Shown piece by piece: positions 24,536 through 36,260 of a stretch of 64,000 nt of DNA (position 1 is the first letter of the stretch; every line of letters starts with the position of its first letter). The stretch covers positions 7,300,543 through 7,364,542 of the forward strand of contig JAFMSR010000007.1 in assembly GCA_022818135.1 (NCBI GenBank), written 5' to 3'. Source of the stretch: Saxidomus purpurata (lineage: Eukaryota; Mollusca; Bivalvia; Venerida; Veneridae). The translations under genes were made by a program, and so were the position numbers. The notes beneath the pieces are model-generated. The model did no database searches. It saw nothing but the letters and a program-made list of their open reading frames with translations, and was not told the origin of the DNA.

Positions 24536-26453
24536 ACACTTCAGGTTATTAGTGTGTTGCATTTTCTAAAGGTCCTTTATCAAATTTGTTCAAATTAATG
24601 CCGTTGCGGTTTGCATCTATTCGTTTGGTGATGATGCCAATGTCCAAAGGTTAAACATTCAAAGAATTGTCCGCGGCGGTGCAGAAAGTTTACAAAACAT
24701 GGTACTAAATACCACAGTACATTTTTTGTAGTATAGTCAGAGATTTTACCAAGATATGTTTACACGAATGCCTCATCTGTAAGCAAAAGTGGTTCAAATC
24801 TCCAGGTTATGTTTTATAGTAGCAGTGTGACGTTTTGTAGTAGGGGAAATCTTCATAATTATCATCGTTGATTTATGTATCTAGATATAATTAAGGTTTA
24901 TACACATGATGACGTGGCATGATTAGGAGAGTTGGTTAAACAATTATTTACCGGCACGTCATGCCTGATTCAAAAGTAACGACTTAATAATCATTTTTCT
25001 ATATACACGGATTGGCTAGTGTAACAATAAGGGGTTGAATATGTGATTTTGAATAACTTGTTTACTTTGCATTGCAATCAGTTTCAACTTATAACCTGGT
25101 TAAACGGTAAAGGTTGCCATCCATGATCCGTCTGACTTCTATCAGTGGACTCAGCTCAACTTAAGCTAAAAGCAATATAAGGAGAAAGCATGGTTACTGT
25201 TGGTATCGGATGAGGATGATATTGGCCTGCCAGGGAAAGTCAAGGCATTGGCAGTTTTTTTACATCATAATCTCTAAGATGAACACACAGACACTGAAAT
25301 TAGTTATGCCTCCACAAAGATGAGTGTACATGTATTCAGAAATCAATTAATCTGACTATCATTGTTTGAAGTGCAGTCAAAGTATTAGCTCTGTAAAAAT
25401 TATAATTTCCTTCACCATGCTAAAAAAACACCAGAAAAATGTACTTGTAGAGTACACTGGTAATGGATTAATATAAAAGAAAATTAAAGAGTGTTCCAAA
25501 TGAATTTCATTACATACATTTTTTCAGTTAGTCCTGTACATGTATCTGCACATCAAAAACAAAAACCCTAAAAGTGCCTGTTTTTTTAGCATTCTAAAGG
25601 CAAATCTTTAATGCTGTCTTTATGGTCTTTGACACAATAGTTTCTGTTGTTCGATCAGACAAAAATTTCATTTGTAAGGCGAAGTTGTGTGTTTACCTGA
25701 CCAAATGCACTGCTAAAAAACTTTCAGGAAGACTTCTACAGTATCTATATTTTTGCTTGTTTTCGAATAATTTGGTTATAAAAATTGCAATAAAAACTTG
25801 CTATTACTTAAATATTTGTTGTAAAACATCTTCCTGGCTTCCCCCCGACATCCTCAAACAAATCGCCTGATTGGCCAGTAGCCTGTGAGTCCTGTAAAAT
25901 TATGTTTAACATCTTTATCAATTACCAAATCTGTATTGTTTAAGATTTATAATTCAGTTGTAACCCTTTCAAAGCGCCTACTGCACAGAAAACAAGCTAA
26001 GAATCTAGCTAAGAATGACAATGACTATGACATTGTAACATGAGTTATGCATGCTGAAAATTTTATCCCAGGCTACAGTAGTGAATTCATTTAATGGATT
26101 GAAGAAATTTACTTTCAACTATAGATCTAGTATAGGTATACTAAGTTTATACTATTCAAAATTAAGAACAAATGACATATTTTCACAATGTAGATCTGAG
26201 GCAGTCGATTTACAGCAGTTTTCAACGTTTATTGATTTTCTAGATTCTACTTTCAGTTTTATTTTTAACAAAAACACGCTGTAAAAACTCTAATTCTCTG
26301 AGGATTGCTATTGGGACTTACACCTATAAATTAATGAAGCAGAATCGATCCATCCGTTGAAAATGCACACAACTTGGAGACAATAATAAAAACAAAATTA
26401 ACTGTTGAAATATCTTTCTGCCAAATTCTGGATGTCTTGAAAACAATGATGAC

Positions 26454-26797
26454 TCTCAACATTTTACATCGGTTACAGAAATTATTCGATTATAGTACGC
26501 CGAACGAATTTGCTTGTTTTATTTCAATTTTAGAGCAGTAAACAAAATATAACAGAAACGAAACGTCGGCCAAGGTTAAGAGAATGTATTTTAAAAAAGC
26601 TCTCAACATTTTACATCGGTTACAGAAATTATTCGATTATAGTACGCCGAACGAATTTGCTTGTTTTATTTCAATTTTAGAGCAGTAAACAAAATATAAC
26701 AGAAACGAAACGTCGGCCAAGGTTAAGAGAATGTATTTTAAAAAAGTTCTCAACATTTTACATCGGTTACAGAAATTATTCGATTATATTACGCCGA
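26454..26797 (+). repeat. 147-bp tandem duplication, 2.3 nearly identical copies
   Basis: TCTCAACATTTTACATCGGT starts copies at 26454, 26601 and 26748. Copies 1 and 2 differ by only a few bases, so the event is recent. No frame runs through it. Confidence 0.93.
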
Positions 26798-27420
26798 GGA
26801 GAGAAAAATTGTTTGAACGATATCAAAATAGTTGAAACTTTTTCCGTTTTTAAGAAATTACGACCGGGAGAACTTGATTTATTAGGCATCCCCATGTGAT
26901 GAATGTCTTATCAATACAATAACAGCAAGCTACATTTCAAATACAGATATGGAATTCGACCTGCCACATGTCCTTTATCAATTTATAAATTGGTGATAAC
27001 GTTACAAAGCATAATGTTGTTAAAATTTGGCTGGGCTCGTAATACCTTGGTGATTTCTGCACACATAAGGTATGTGAGTGTTTTTCATTAGGGAAATGTT
27101 TAACAGAATAAATATATATTATAATTAAAAGCTTAAAAATGGCGTGGTTTAATCATTAAATGTAAATTGAAACAAACTAAATCAGTTCAAGTTTACTTTC
27201 ATGTTTTGGACTGTGTTAAGTATTCGATTCCTCTAGTTTATCCTACAAAACCCAAGAATACAAGTACTAGTAGTATAGGAACTTTTATCAATTAATTGTG
27301 CTACAGCTTTTTAATAAATGTCTAGGAAAACAAAACATCACCTTAACTCGTGATGGCATGCTGTACATCCATCATTACTAGCTTTTCTACTTTCACGTGA
27401 ATCACTTTACAACTTATATG

Positions 27421-27433
27421 TATTTCTTTCCAG
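27421..27433 (+). promoter_or_regulatory. 3' splice site in the 5' leader of the RING gene
   Basis: A pyrimidine tract and CAG lie 45 nt upstream of the first ATG. It suggests that a non-coding first exon lies upstream and that the coding region sits in a single exon. The upstream exon was not located. Confidence 0.45.
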
Positions 27434-27478
27434 AATAGATTGAACGATTCTTCTAGACAAAGAAATACAATTCCATGA

Positions 27479-28813
27479 ATGACCATGGAAGTAATCAGCG
27501 AAGAACTTCTCCACTGTTCAATTTGTATGGAAATTTTCAAGGATCCTCGTGGGCTACCATGTCAACATACTTTCTGTTGCGATCGTTTATCGACCTATAT
27601 TAAAGCGAAGAGGACAATTCCGAGTCCACTATCTAAATCGTTCGATTGTCCATTATGTCGAAGGAAAGTTCTGCTTGACAACTTTAATGCCGATGGAGAG
27701 TCTTTTCCGAAGAATCTAATTGTGACTTCTCTACTAGATATACACAAGTCCGGCAAGAGTAAACACAAAAGCAATGCATCATCTTGCATGAACATATTAG
27801 GCTCATCACAGCCGCCAAAGGTTACTAAAGCTAGATATACACAAACTCAAATGATAAAATACAAAGAGGAGGGAGCACAGACTATGAGACAGGCAAAGAA
27901 AATCAAAATGACCCAGACGAATACTGTCCCAATTGCTACATCCGGCACGCAGACAGAAGAACACCTAAACAGAAAACGCAGGGATACGCAACCAAACTGG
28001 AAAGATAGTTCTCGTGGATTAGAAAAAAAGAATAAAGGGACACAGACGGAACATACACTTGCTGGAAATGATTTATTATTGATATATGTTTTCATTCTCC
28101 TCCGACACATTCACAATCTGCAGCACAGAGTTTTTCTTAGAGGCTTGACAAGTCCGATTGAGAGGTTAGCCATTCGTTGTACTTTAGCAAATGACAATGA
28201 CTTCTGTGCTCGAAATAGACCAAGGAGTAAACTCGTAAAATTTATAGTCAAACTTTATACTCATGTTTGTTGTGTTGTATACGTAGTGTTTGTTCTTTAT
28301 CTCTGTCACGGCGAAAATCGACAGAGATACGTATTCATGATAATTCTCATTTTTACATTTGTTTATCAGGCACTGGCTATAAATTTAAGAGCAGACTTTC
28401 AAGATATAGACAATCTGAAACGTATTGTGATGTTCCATATAGTATACTGTTGCACAGCATTTTTTCTTCTCTGTATAATTGTGTACAGTTTGTGCCTGCT
28501 TATTTCAATACGGGGTCATCCTAAACTTCGAACGGTGTGTGAGACAAGACTTCAAACAAAGAAACTGAGCAGGTCCAATGCGATTGAATACCCGGATGTA
28601 TCATTTGTTAGAGACCGGACAACGGATGCCTTTAGTCGTCATCTCTCTCGAATATGTGACTTGGATTTCTCCAGAATCTTTGTACTTGCAAATGAATTGT
28701 ATAATCATGTTATATTGGGTAAGGCAATTATGTTCAATGTCGAAATCCATTTTTATGAAACTATGACTTTTCGTGAAAGAAGATGGTTGCCTGACATTTT
28801 GTATTATATGTGA
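27479..28813 (+). CDS. RING-finger, multi-pass membrane protein with TQT-rich linker
   Basis: 444 aa in one exon; an acceptor (TTTCTTTCCAG, ending 27433) implies a 5' UTR intron. A second ATG at 27485 sits in ACCATGG and may be the real start. RING at 13-60: CSIC (13-16), CQHTFC (28-33), CPLC (57-60), so a likely E3 ubiquitin ligase. The sixth zinc ligand is Arg36 instead of Cys. Residues 118-190 hold four TQT motifs (121, 145, 157, 188), three as K/R-x-TQT, the known consensus for binding dynein light chain LC8. Hydrophobic segments follow at about 199-209 (short), 252-276, 284-302 and 316-344, then a roughly 100-residue polar tail I do not recognise. No B-box or coiled coil is evident. The full architecture matches no family I know. 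Confidence 0.8.
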   Translation: MTMEVISEELLHCSICMEIFKDPRGLPCQHTFCCDRLSTYIKAKRTIPSPLSKSFDCPLCRRKVLLDNFNADGESFPKNLIVTSLLDIHKSGKSKHKSNASSCMNILGSSQPPKVTKARYTQTQMIKYKEEGAQTMRQAKKIKMTQTNTVPIATSGTQTEEHLNRKRRDTQPNWKDSSRGLEKKNKGTQTEHTLAGNDLLLIYVFILLRHIHNLQHRVFLRGLTSPIERLAIRCTLANDNDFCARNRPRSKLVKFIVKLYTHVCCVVYVVFVLYLCHGENRQRYVFMIILIFTFVYQALAINLRADFQDIDNLKRIVMFHIVYCCTAFFLLCIIVYSLCLLISIRGHPKLRTVCETRLQTKKLSRSNAIEYPDVSFVRDRTTDAFSRHLSRICDLDFSRIFVLANELYNHVILGKAIMFNVEIHFYETMTFRERRWLPDILYYM

Positions 28814-28959
28814 GTTTCGAAGTTAGATTCCGATAACTGTTTACATGACTATTCAAATTTTAATGTATGTATTCGTTTGTTCAACTGTTTGATGGCGGCC
28901 GCTACTCCATGACACCGTGTGTATGCTGTATATGAACTGTAATATTTGTTGGTAGGCGT

Positions 28960-29560
28960 AATATATGACATTTAAGTCAAATAATAATCAAACAGTAGAT
29001 GTGATTTAAATCTCTTTAATATATACAAGTTGTAAACACAATAGTCCGACAAGAACTGCTGGGATCTGCAGGTTCTGGACAATACGAAACGGAAGTTCAT
29101 TTTCGCAAAAATGGTTGTAGTCGACAGAAATCCAAGATGGCGTCCAAGATGGTCGCCATTATGTAGAAAACAAGCAAATATATCTTTTTCTGTCACTTGT
29201 CACTACTTTGTTGTGTATGTTCGGATTAACACCAAATTTGTTTTATTTTCACTTCACATTAATTCTTTTTAAAACAGTGTAATCATGGTTATTTTAAGTT
29301 ATAGAGGTCAAGGTCAAATTCAAGGTCAAAGGTCAAATTTTGTGAAAATTGGACATTCGAATGCATATTTTTCTTTGTTACATTCCTAATATGAAATATA
29401 CCAACATTATTCATTTACCAAAATTTACAACAATGTATATTCTTCAAATAATTAGCACTGTTTAGTTCACATATGTTGTTGCCATGGTAATCCAAGATGG
29501 CGTCCAAAAAGGTCACCAAAATTGAGAAAACTACCAAATATACCCTTTGTTACCTTTTAT
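28960..29560 (+). repeat. dispersed repeat with CCAAGATGGCGTCCAA words
   Basis: AATCCAAGATGGCGTCCAA appears at about 29130 and 29490 with matching flanks (AACAAGCAAATATA / AACTACCAAATATA), and AGGTCAAGGTCAAATTCAAG lies between. Two worn tandem units of about 360 bp. Confidence 0.6.
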
Positions 29561-29760
29561 AGATGGCGGGAACTATAGACTAGCTATGTAGCTGTCATGA
29601 AATATTACATTTCCCATGCCGTAGAATAATATGAGTCATAGTTATCAAGAACTATGTTTAAAAAAGATGGTCGGCGCGATTGTGAATACATTTTAAAGAG
29701 ATGGGTTGCTACATTTTATAGTAAATATTTATTTATGCAATAAGAAGGTCTCCAATGTCA

Positions 29761-29851
29761 CAGGGTGAGAAATATTTTCACCCTGGCCTTGACGAGAACC
29801 ATGGACCCTTCGCATGCAAGGCGAATGCTCTCCCAACTGAGCTAACCGGCC
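29761..29851 (-). repeat. tRNA-Ala-like SINE head with adjoining hairpin
   Basis: On the minus strand GCCGGTTAGCTCAGTTGGGA, then an anticodon stem TTCGC/GCGAA closing a loop with TGC. The T arm is decayed (GGTTCTCGTC), so it is not a working tRNA. Next to it CAGGGTGA and TCACCCTG form an 8-bp hairpin (29761-29785). Confidence 0.6.
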
Positions 29852-29875
29852 GCTTTGATACGTCATGCTTTCTAT

Positions 29876-30182
29876 ATTCGTGGCGAAAAGTAGAAAACAC
29901 GAAAACTTGTTAAGTAGCTTTTTTGTCGTGTTTACGTGTTTTCGCAATTCAATTTGGCGGGCGATAGGTCGAAAACACGACAGTTTAAGGCGAAAACACA
30001 ATAATCAAAAGGTGAAAACACGACGTACTTTTCCGTCGAGTTTTCGAGTTGTCGGGTTTTAATAGGTCGTGTTTTCGCCTTTTACTTATCGTGTTTTCGA
30101 CTTCCAGGGCGAAAAGTCGAAAAACACGAAAACTTGCGAGGAAGCTATTTTGACGTGTTTTTGTGTTCTCACCTTTCGACAA
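29876..30182. repeat. self-complementary GAAAACACG repeat cluster
   Basis: GGCGAAAAGTMGAAAACACG begins two direct copies of about 70 bp (29881 and 30109), each an imperfect palindrome closing with CGTGTTTTCGC. Between them lie more GAAAACACGACG and CGTGTTTTCG words on both strands. Confidence 0.75.
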
Positions 30183-30189
30183 GGTTTAA

Positions 30190-31115
30190 ATTTGATTTGG
30201 TCTTGTTACCTTATTTTTGACCCAAAATAATCCAGTTTCAAATTGGACCAAGAAATCATTTGGACGAACATTCTGACCATTGATTCGACTGTGTGACCTA
30301 GTTTCTGACCCCTTTTGACTAAGATTCAAACTTGATTTAGAAATCATTGACATAAACATTCTGACTAATTTTCATGAAGATTGGATACGGTATTAAAAGT
30401 TGCCTATAGAGTATTGACAAGCCTTTTCTTTGTTTTGACAATGTGACCTAGTTTTTTACTTGTATTGACCCTGATTTGAGCTTGAATCATTTAGACACAT
30501 ATTCTGACCAATTTTCATGATGATTGAGAAATATTTGTGGTATCTAGAGAGTTTATAAGGTTTTTTTTATTTGACCTTGTGACCTAAGTTTTAACCCTAG
30601 GCGACCAAGTTTCAAACTTTGTCTAGAAATCATTGAAGAAGACATTCTGGCCAACATTTATGGTGATTGGATTGTAAATGTCACTTTTATGTCATATACA
30701 AGGTGTTGTTTGATTCCACCCGGTGTCCTAGTTTTTAACCATTCGAACTCGACCAGATTTTATCAAGACCGTGTGCAGACTCCATTATATAAACTAGTTT
30801 TGACCTTGTTACCTAAGTTTTAATCCCAGGCGACCCAGTTTCGAACTGTGTCTAGAAATCTTTGAAGAAGACATTCAGGCCAATATTTATGATGATTGGA
30901 GTGTAAATGTTACTTCTATGGCATACAGAAGGTGTTTCTATGATTTCACCCGGTGTCCTAGTTTTTAACCAAAGATAACTAATATTCGAACTCGACCAGA
31001 TTTATCAAGACCGTGTGTAGACTCTATTATATACACTAGTTTTGACCGAGTGACTTGTTTTTAACCAAAAGTAACCCATATTCGAACTCGACCAGTATAT
31101 GTCTAAAAGTTGGAA
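30190..31115 (+). repeat. tandem array of about 140-230-bp diverged units
   Basis: GAAATCATTGA, CATTCTGACCAA, TTTCATGAAGATTGG and TTGACCTTGTGACCTA recur five or six times, the last two units closer to each other (GACCGTGTGCAGACTC / GACCGTGTGTAGACTC). A type of repeat common in bivalves. Confidence 0.75.
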
Positions 31116-31674
31116 ACAAGCAGCAAGGCAAAACTATTACATTTTTTAAAATGTGAGTTTCCACCCGATGTATTGCTGTTTTCATTGTAAACTGTTGGTC
31201 GAAACAGGTACGAAAATCTCTGCTGAATCTTACCGAGAATCTGTTCGTTCTTAGGTACTAAATATATTTGATGTGGACGAGAAATCTTAGACGTCTTTCA
31301 TATAATACAATAGTATTAAGTCTTATGTTAGCATTTATTATCATTGTATATTATTGAGAAAGAAGGGCATTGGTGTTAGTGCAGCAAGTAATGATTTATT
31401 ACAGTTATCCGTCTTATTTATAAGATAGCTTTCATCACAGAGGAATAATTGAATAATTTTGTTTGCAAATATGTGTCGTTACATGTCGCTTTTAACGTTT
31501 GAATACAATATCAGTCCGTTCCTTCAGCGCTTTGATCTTCTCTCTATTTATTGACTGTTCACGATCAATATCATATTTAGGTTTAACGCTAAAAAAATAA
31601 ATAAAGAGGGCTAGGATTGCTTTCGTTTTGTTAGATTCAGAAGTCTATACTATGTCGCTTAAATCACATACGTA

Positions 31675-31855
31675 GGGGAGCGGTGGTGTAGAGGTTAAGG
31701 TGTCGGCCGCTCATCCCGGAGGTTGCGGGTTCGAGCCCCACCGGGGTCACGACCGTACTTCCTCATACTTGTTTTTCCAGGAAGCGGACTCGAGAGTGAC
31801 TCGATAAGCTACAAGCTTTCTTCACAATCGAGCTAAAATAAATTAGTATAAACTA
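31675..31855 (+). mobile_element. tRNA-derived SINE (family 1), full length, perfect 14-bp TSD
   Basis: Starts GGGGAGCGGTGGTGTAGAGG, B box GGTTCGAGCCC near 31729, same body and tail as the copy at 6655. The perfect repeat AAATCACATACGTA flanks it at 31661-31674 and 31856-31869, so it inserted recently. Confidence 0.94.
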
Positions 31856-31869
31856 AAATCACATACGTA

Positions 31870-34647
31870 CAGTTATGTGCACGCTAAGTATGTGTGTTTA
31901 ATTCATAAAAATCGCAAAAACTAATCTGACACCATATGCGTATCACTGTGTGGAATCACGAGACTTTGTTTTGCTGTATTTCACGGAAAATGGCGGATGA
32001 TAGTCACCAGTAAGTGCCTGATTTTCATATGTTTTCAACACACATTGTATGATATTCAGACATTTCCTATACCCTAACCATTCAAATTCCGCGTATTTTG
32101 GTTCCTTTCCCTCTGCTGAAGTATGCACAGATTGCTGGGAATGCATTCAAATGTATTCGTGGAAAAGAATTCTGGCGAGCTAAATCTCACGGAAAGACTA
32201 GTATTTTACCAAAGAAATGCATCAAAATTTATCATTTGTCATGCTTTTTAACATAAATAAATAGAAAATATTATTGTGACATCGCATCGGTGTGCGCATA
32301 ATTCATTTCTTGAAATTTGAGAAATTATCACAATTTTTATTCAAATGCTAGATTACACGTGAATCATTTTTAGGCTAGATTACACAGGACGGCTATGCTA
32401 TACTACACGGATTGAACTATGTTGTACTTTTTTCGAAATTCTGTGCATTTTATTCCTTTTACATACATGTATGTGTTTTTAAGATTCGGAGTTATTTTAT
32501 GTATCTATTTGATCTATATTCAATATTTAATAGACCATTCGTAATTGTATAGGCAGTTCAACTTTTAGGAATAATAATTTTAACTGCGGATATAAAGTTT
32601 TATTTCTTGGTTGATAGATATATTCCTTATCATTTTGAGCAATGAAGGACTCTTTTTATATAGGAGTTCATCAATATCAAATGAATTATACAAACATAAA
32701 ACATAAAAATCGACAAATATCATTAATATATTTGCTAAATGCCTTTATAGGTTTATTGTTTTGTAAGTTTGATATTTGCTGCTGTTAGTACGGTTTTTAA
32801 TTTTGCATTTTTAATAGAGACTATTAAACTCATATATATTGCCGCAAATGAATTAAACGGTTGACCCTATTTTAGGCACATTAGAAGCGTCTGCCATAAG
32901 TGTCTTTTGTGGCGCTAATTTTGAGGCTAATACAATGTACTGATCTATTTCAGTCATAATATTCTGCACATAACTTGTGACTGTCTTAGGTCCTAGAGAA
33001 GCGCTAGATCCATCTGCTTTTAAATTATCTGAACTGCTCCGATTCTGACAATAGCTGCTCAGAAGCTGTGTTAGACATAGAAGCTGTCGCTGTATCAAAC
33101 GGAGAATCGTCATCACGATTAAGTTTTATACAAAGTTGCTGTCTATCACTAATTGATTCTTTACTGTAGTTCTTGAACAGATACACAACGGCGATTGAAG
33201 TGGTTTCCTAAACAGCCACTTAGTTTATACTTATTTATTTTAGCTCGATTGTGAAGAAATCTTGAAGCTTATCGAGTCACTCTCGAGTCCGCTTCCTGGA
33301 AAAACCAGTACCTGGTGTCATATGAGAAGGAAGGGTCGTGACCCCAGTAATGGGTGTTTTGGTCAATTAAACTTAGTTTTCGCTTCCCGATAGTTGTCCT
33401 GTTGTAGCGGCTCTTTTAGTACAAATGATTTTACGGTTCTTGTATGTGTTCTTTGGCCTTTTCAGATTTAGGTGAGTTTTTCGTCTTTCCATGATATGAA
33501 ATTGCAATAGATAGAATTGACGTGGATATTTTAGGCAAAATATAAAATTGAAGCTACTGTTAGGCCCAAAACACTGTCAAATAAATTTGAGAGTAGTGAA
33601 TAATGAGGAATAAAGAAAATCGAACAATCAGTAATGATTACTTCCTATACCATTGTGCCTTCCAATATGGTCAACCATTTGATATTATTTTGAACCAGAA
33701 TATATGGTTTTTAATAGTCTCTGTTAAAAAATGCAACCATTAAAACCCGTATATGTAGTAGCAAAATTCATATCAAAATTGCAAAACAGTGAACATATAA
33801 ACATTCAGCAAATATTATATTAATGTACATAAATATGAACGAGAACTATCTTTAAAAATACACTTTTTGTTATCAAAACGTTTGGTTCAAGAACCGGCAT
33901 GAGCAGAAACAAGATGTCGAAGGATAATTCGAAAACAGTAACCATGAAGACAATCTCCGTTCAAGAGAAGCTTTACAAACAGAGTAGGTAATCATGTTCT
34001 TTGAGAGAGATGGTTATTCTAGAAACATGTCCGGAAAGATGATCGTGTGAAGTCAAAAGGTTGTGAGAAAATACATAAGAGAGTTCTGACATATTACATG
34101 AAATCATTGTACAAGAAGTAACAATTTGTCCTTTACATCTTTCTGCAGAATCTTCCCACCGCACATTCGTCTTATGTCTTTAAATACCAGGGATACGTGC
34201 TTGTGTACTAAGCACCTGAATATGACTCCGACTCTTACGACAGTCAAACATCAAATGTTGATACACCAGTGAATTGCCCAAAACTGAAAAAAATGAGAAC
34301 AATATGACAGCAAACAAACTCGTTGTTCGCCAACGGAAGCATGTACAAACCGATGTTAAAAGGCAGACCAAATCTGTTATGAAAGTTGTTGAGACGGAGA
34401 TGACCAAACAAAATTTGTAAAACATGTCACACATATGTTGATGATTACAATGATCTATGAAGTATTCGTGGCAATTTGTCAAGCTTCAGTATTATAATTT
34501 GTTATTATACTGAATCATGTCATAGCCTACCTCTGTTGAAGCTTACACACTGCGCTGAGTAAAGCGGAAGCATTTCCTAATACATACGGAGAATAAATGT
34601 GTTTCATCGTGTACCTCTAGCCAATCCCTATTGCATGATGCAGCATA
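31870..34647. other. no gene seen; SINE fragment and one possible transposon scrap
   Basis: Apart from the SINE at 33221, a minus-strand stretch 33116-32853 reads DDDSPFDTATASMSNTASEQ and, after a frame shift, SSASLGPKTVTSYVQNIMTE. The composition suggests a retroelement gag-like scrap, but no family can be named. Confidence 0.4.
33221..33350 (-). mobile_element. SINE family 1, 5'-truncated copy
   Basis: Tail and body only: TTTTAGCTCGATTGTGAAG through GTCGTGACCCCAGT on the plus strand; the tRNA head with its B box is missing. Confidence 0.88.
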
Positions 34648-36171
34648 TTCGATATTGAAACAAACATTAGAAATAAAAGTTAAGAATCACAGCACACACA
34701 GAATGAACAAATGTGAATTAAACATGATAAAACCTGAATCTTTCCGAAAAACATCGTTTTCCTCAGCGTAGGAAAAGATACAACACTCTTATATTTACCC
34801 CTGATATTTAACTATCAAGACGAAGATGGCAGAATGCAGTGGCACACATCACGCCCAAAAACACAATACATAAAAACAGGAACTATATGTATTAGTAAAA
34901 ATGTTTAATGGTTCAAAAACCTACCAAATATTTCAACAAAACGTGTACACGTGTAGCCTTGTGATGTGCAGTAAAATGAGAACACTTCTAAAGATAAAAG
35001 ATACTACAGCATATTTGTTAACGACTTACTGACAAAAAATAACTTTTTATGTTCTGTGTTTTATAAAATGTAAATTGTTTTTCAGGTAGCGGCAGAATGA
35101 CTGTACGAACTGGGTTACAAAAATGGGGGAGGAGTTACTGCTTAGTTCAACAATATTTCAGTTATTATAGATTCTGGACAATTTGCCTATCATAGCTCCA
35201 TGGAAGAATCAATGCTAGACCTCTTTCCTTCGTATGAAACTATTAACATTCTCATGTTAAGAGACTTTGTTGGAAGCAGTGTTCGAACTCATGACCCATT
35301 ATCAATGAGAGATTAGTGCTTTCAAGTCACCAATTCTAACTACTCGCCTTAAAGTAGAGCATAACGTTAACCGCATCTTCTAGATACTAGCAGTGAACTT
35401 ACCATATTTTGGGTTTTATGTGGTGCAGCTAGTAAGCTTTAGCCGGATGGCGTCACACTAGTCAGGTATTATCAATGTTCAATTACAGTAATTGTCCATG
35501 TAATCTTCAATTACATATTAAAGAAATTTTATTAAACACAGTTAACAACTTGAGAAATAGTAGAAAATAAGTCAAAGAAGTATAAACAGTAATTGTATTG
35601 TATATACCGAGAGAGAGAGTACAACATCCTGAAACAAACATTAGAAATAAAAGTTAAGAATTAATCCACACACAGAATGAACAAATGTGAATTAAACATG
35701 ATTAAACCTGAAGCTTTCCGAAAAACATCATTTTCCTCAGCGTAGGAAAAGATACAACACTCTTATATTTACCCCTGATATTTAACTATCAAGACAAAGA
35801 TGGCAGAATGCAGTGGCACACATCACGCCCAAAAAAGCAATACATAAAAACAGGAACTAATATATTAGTAAAAATGCTTAAACGTTCTAACTTTTTATGT
35901 TCTGTGTTTTATAAAATGTAAATTGTTTTTCTGATAGCGACAGAATGACTGCACGAACTGGGTTACAAAAAAGAAGTAAGGGTTTAATTCTTAGTTCAAC
36001 AATATTTCAGTTTAACAGATATAGGACAACTTGCCGATCATCGCACCATGAAAGGACCAATGCTAGACCGCTTATTTTCGTATGGAACTGCTTGCTTTCT
36101 CATATTAAGAGATTTTGTTGGAGGCAATGATAAAAAAATAAGTGACAGAAATATAAACAGTAATTGTATTG

Positions 36172-36220
<49 letters not shown>

Positions 36221-36260
36221 AGATCGCAGTTATAAATGTAGTTATAAACATTGTATCTTT
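34648..36260 (+). repeat. direct duplication of about 0.6-0.9 kb
   Basis: 34648-35283 recurs at 35618-36128: CATTAGAAATAAAAGTTAAG, TTCCTCAGCGTAGGAAAAG, ACCCCTGATATTTAACTAT and AGAATGACTGYACGAACTGG in order. The copies differ by substitutions and by segments present in only one. Confidence 0.85.
36180..36216 (+). repeat. (GA)n microsatellite
   Basis: About 18 GA units. The duplicate partner of this site near 35609 has only about five, so the tract grew or shrank after the duplication. Confidence 0.95.

Noticed and set aside
24317..24598. Plus frame of 93 codons, similar to another at 50710-51009
   Set aside because: Both lie in copies of dispersed repeat H; the shared protein-like text comes from the repeat, with no motif and no codon support.
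29785..29851. tRNA-Ala gene on the minus strand
   Set aside because: The D and anticodon arms look right, but the T arm and B box are decayed and the sequence continues into a repeat hairpin; read as a SINE head.
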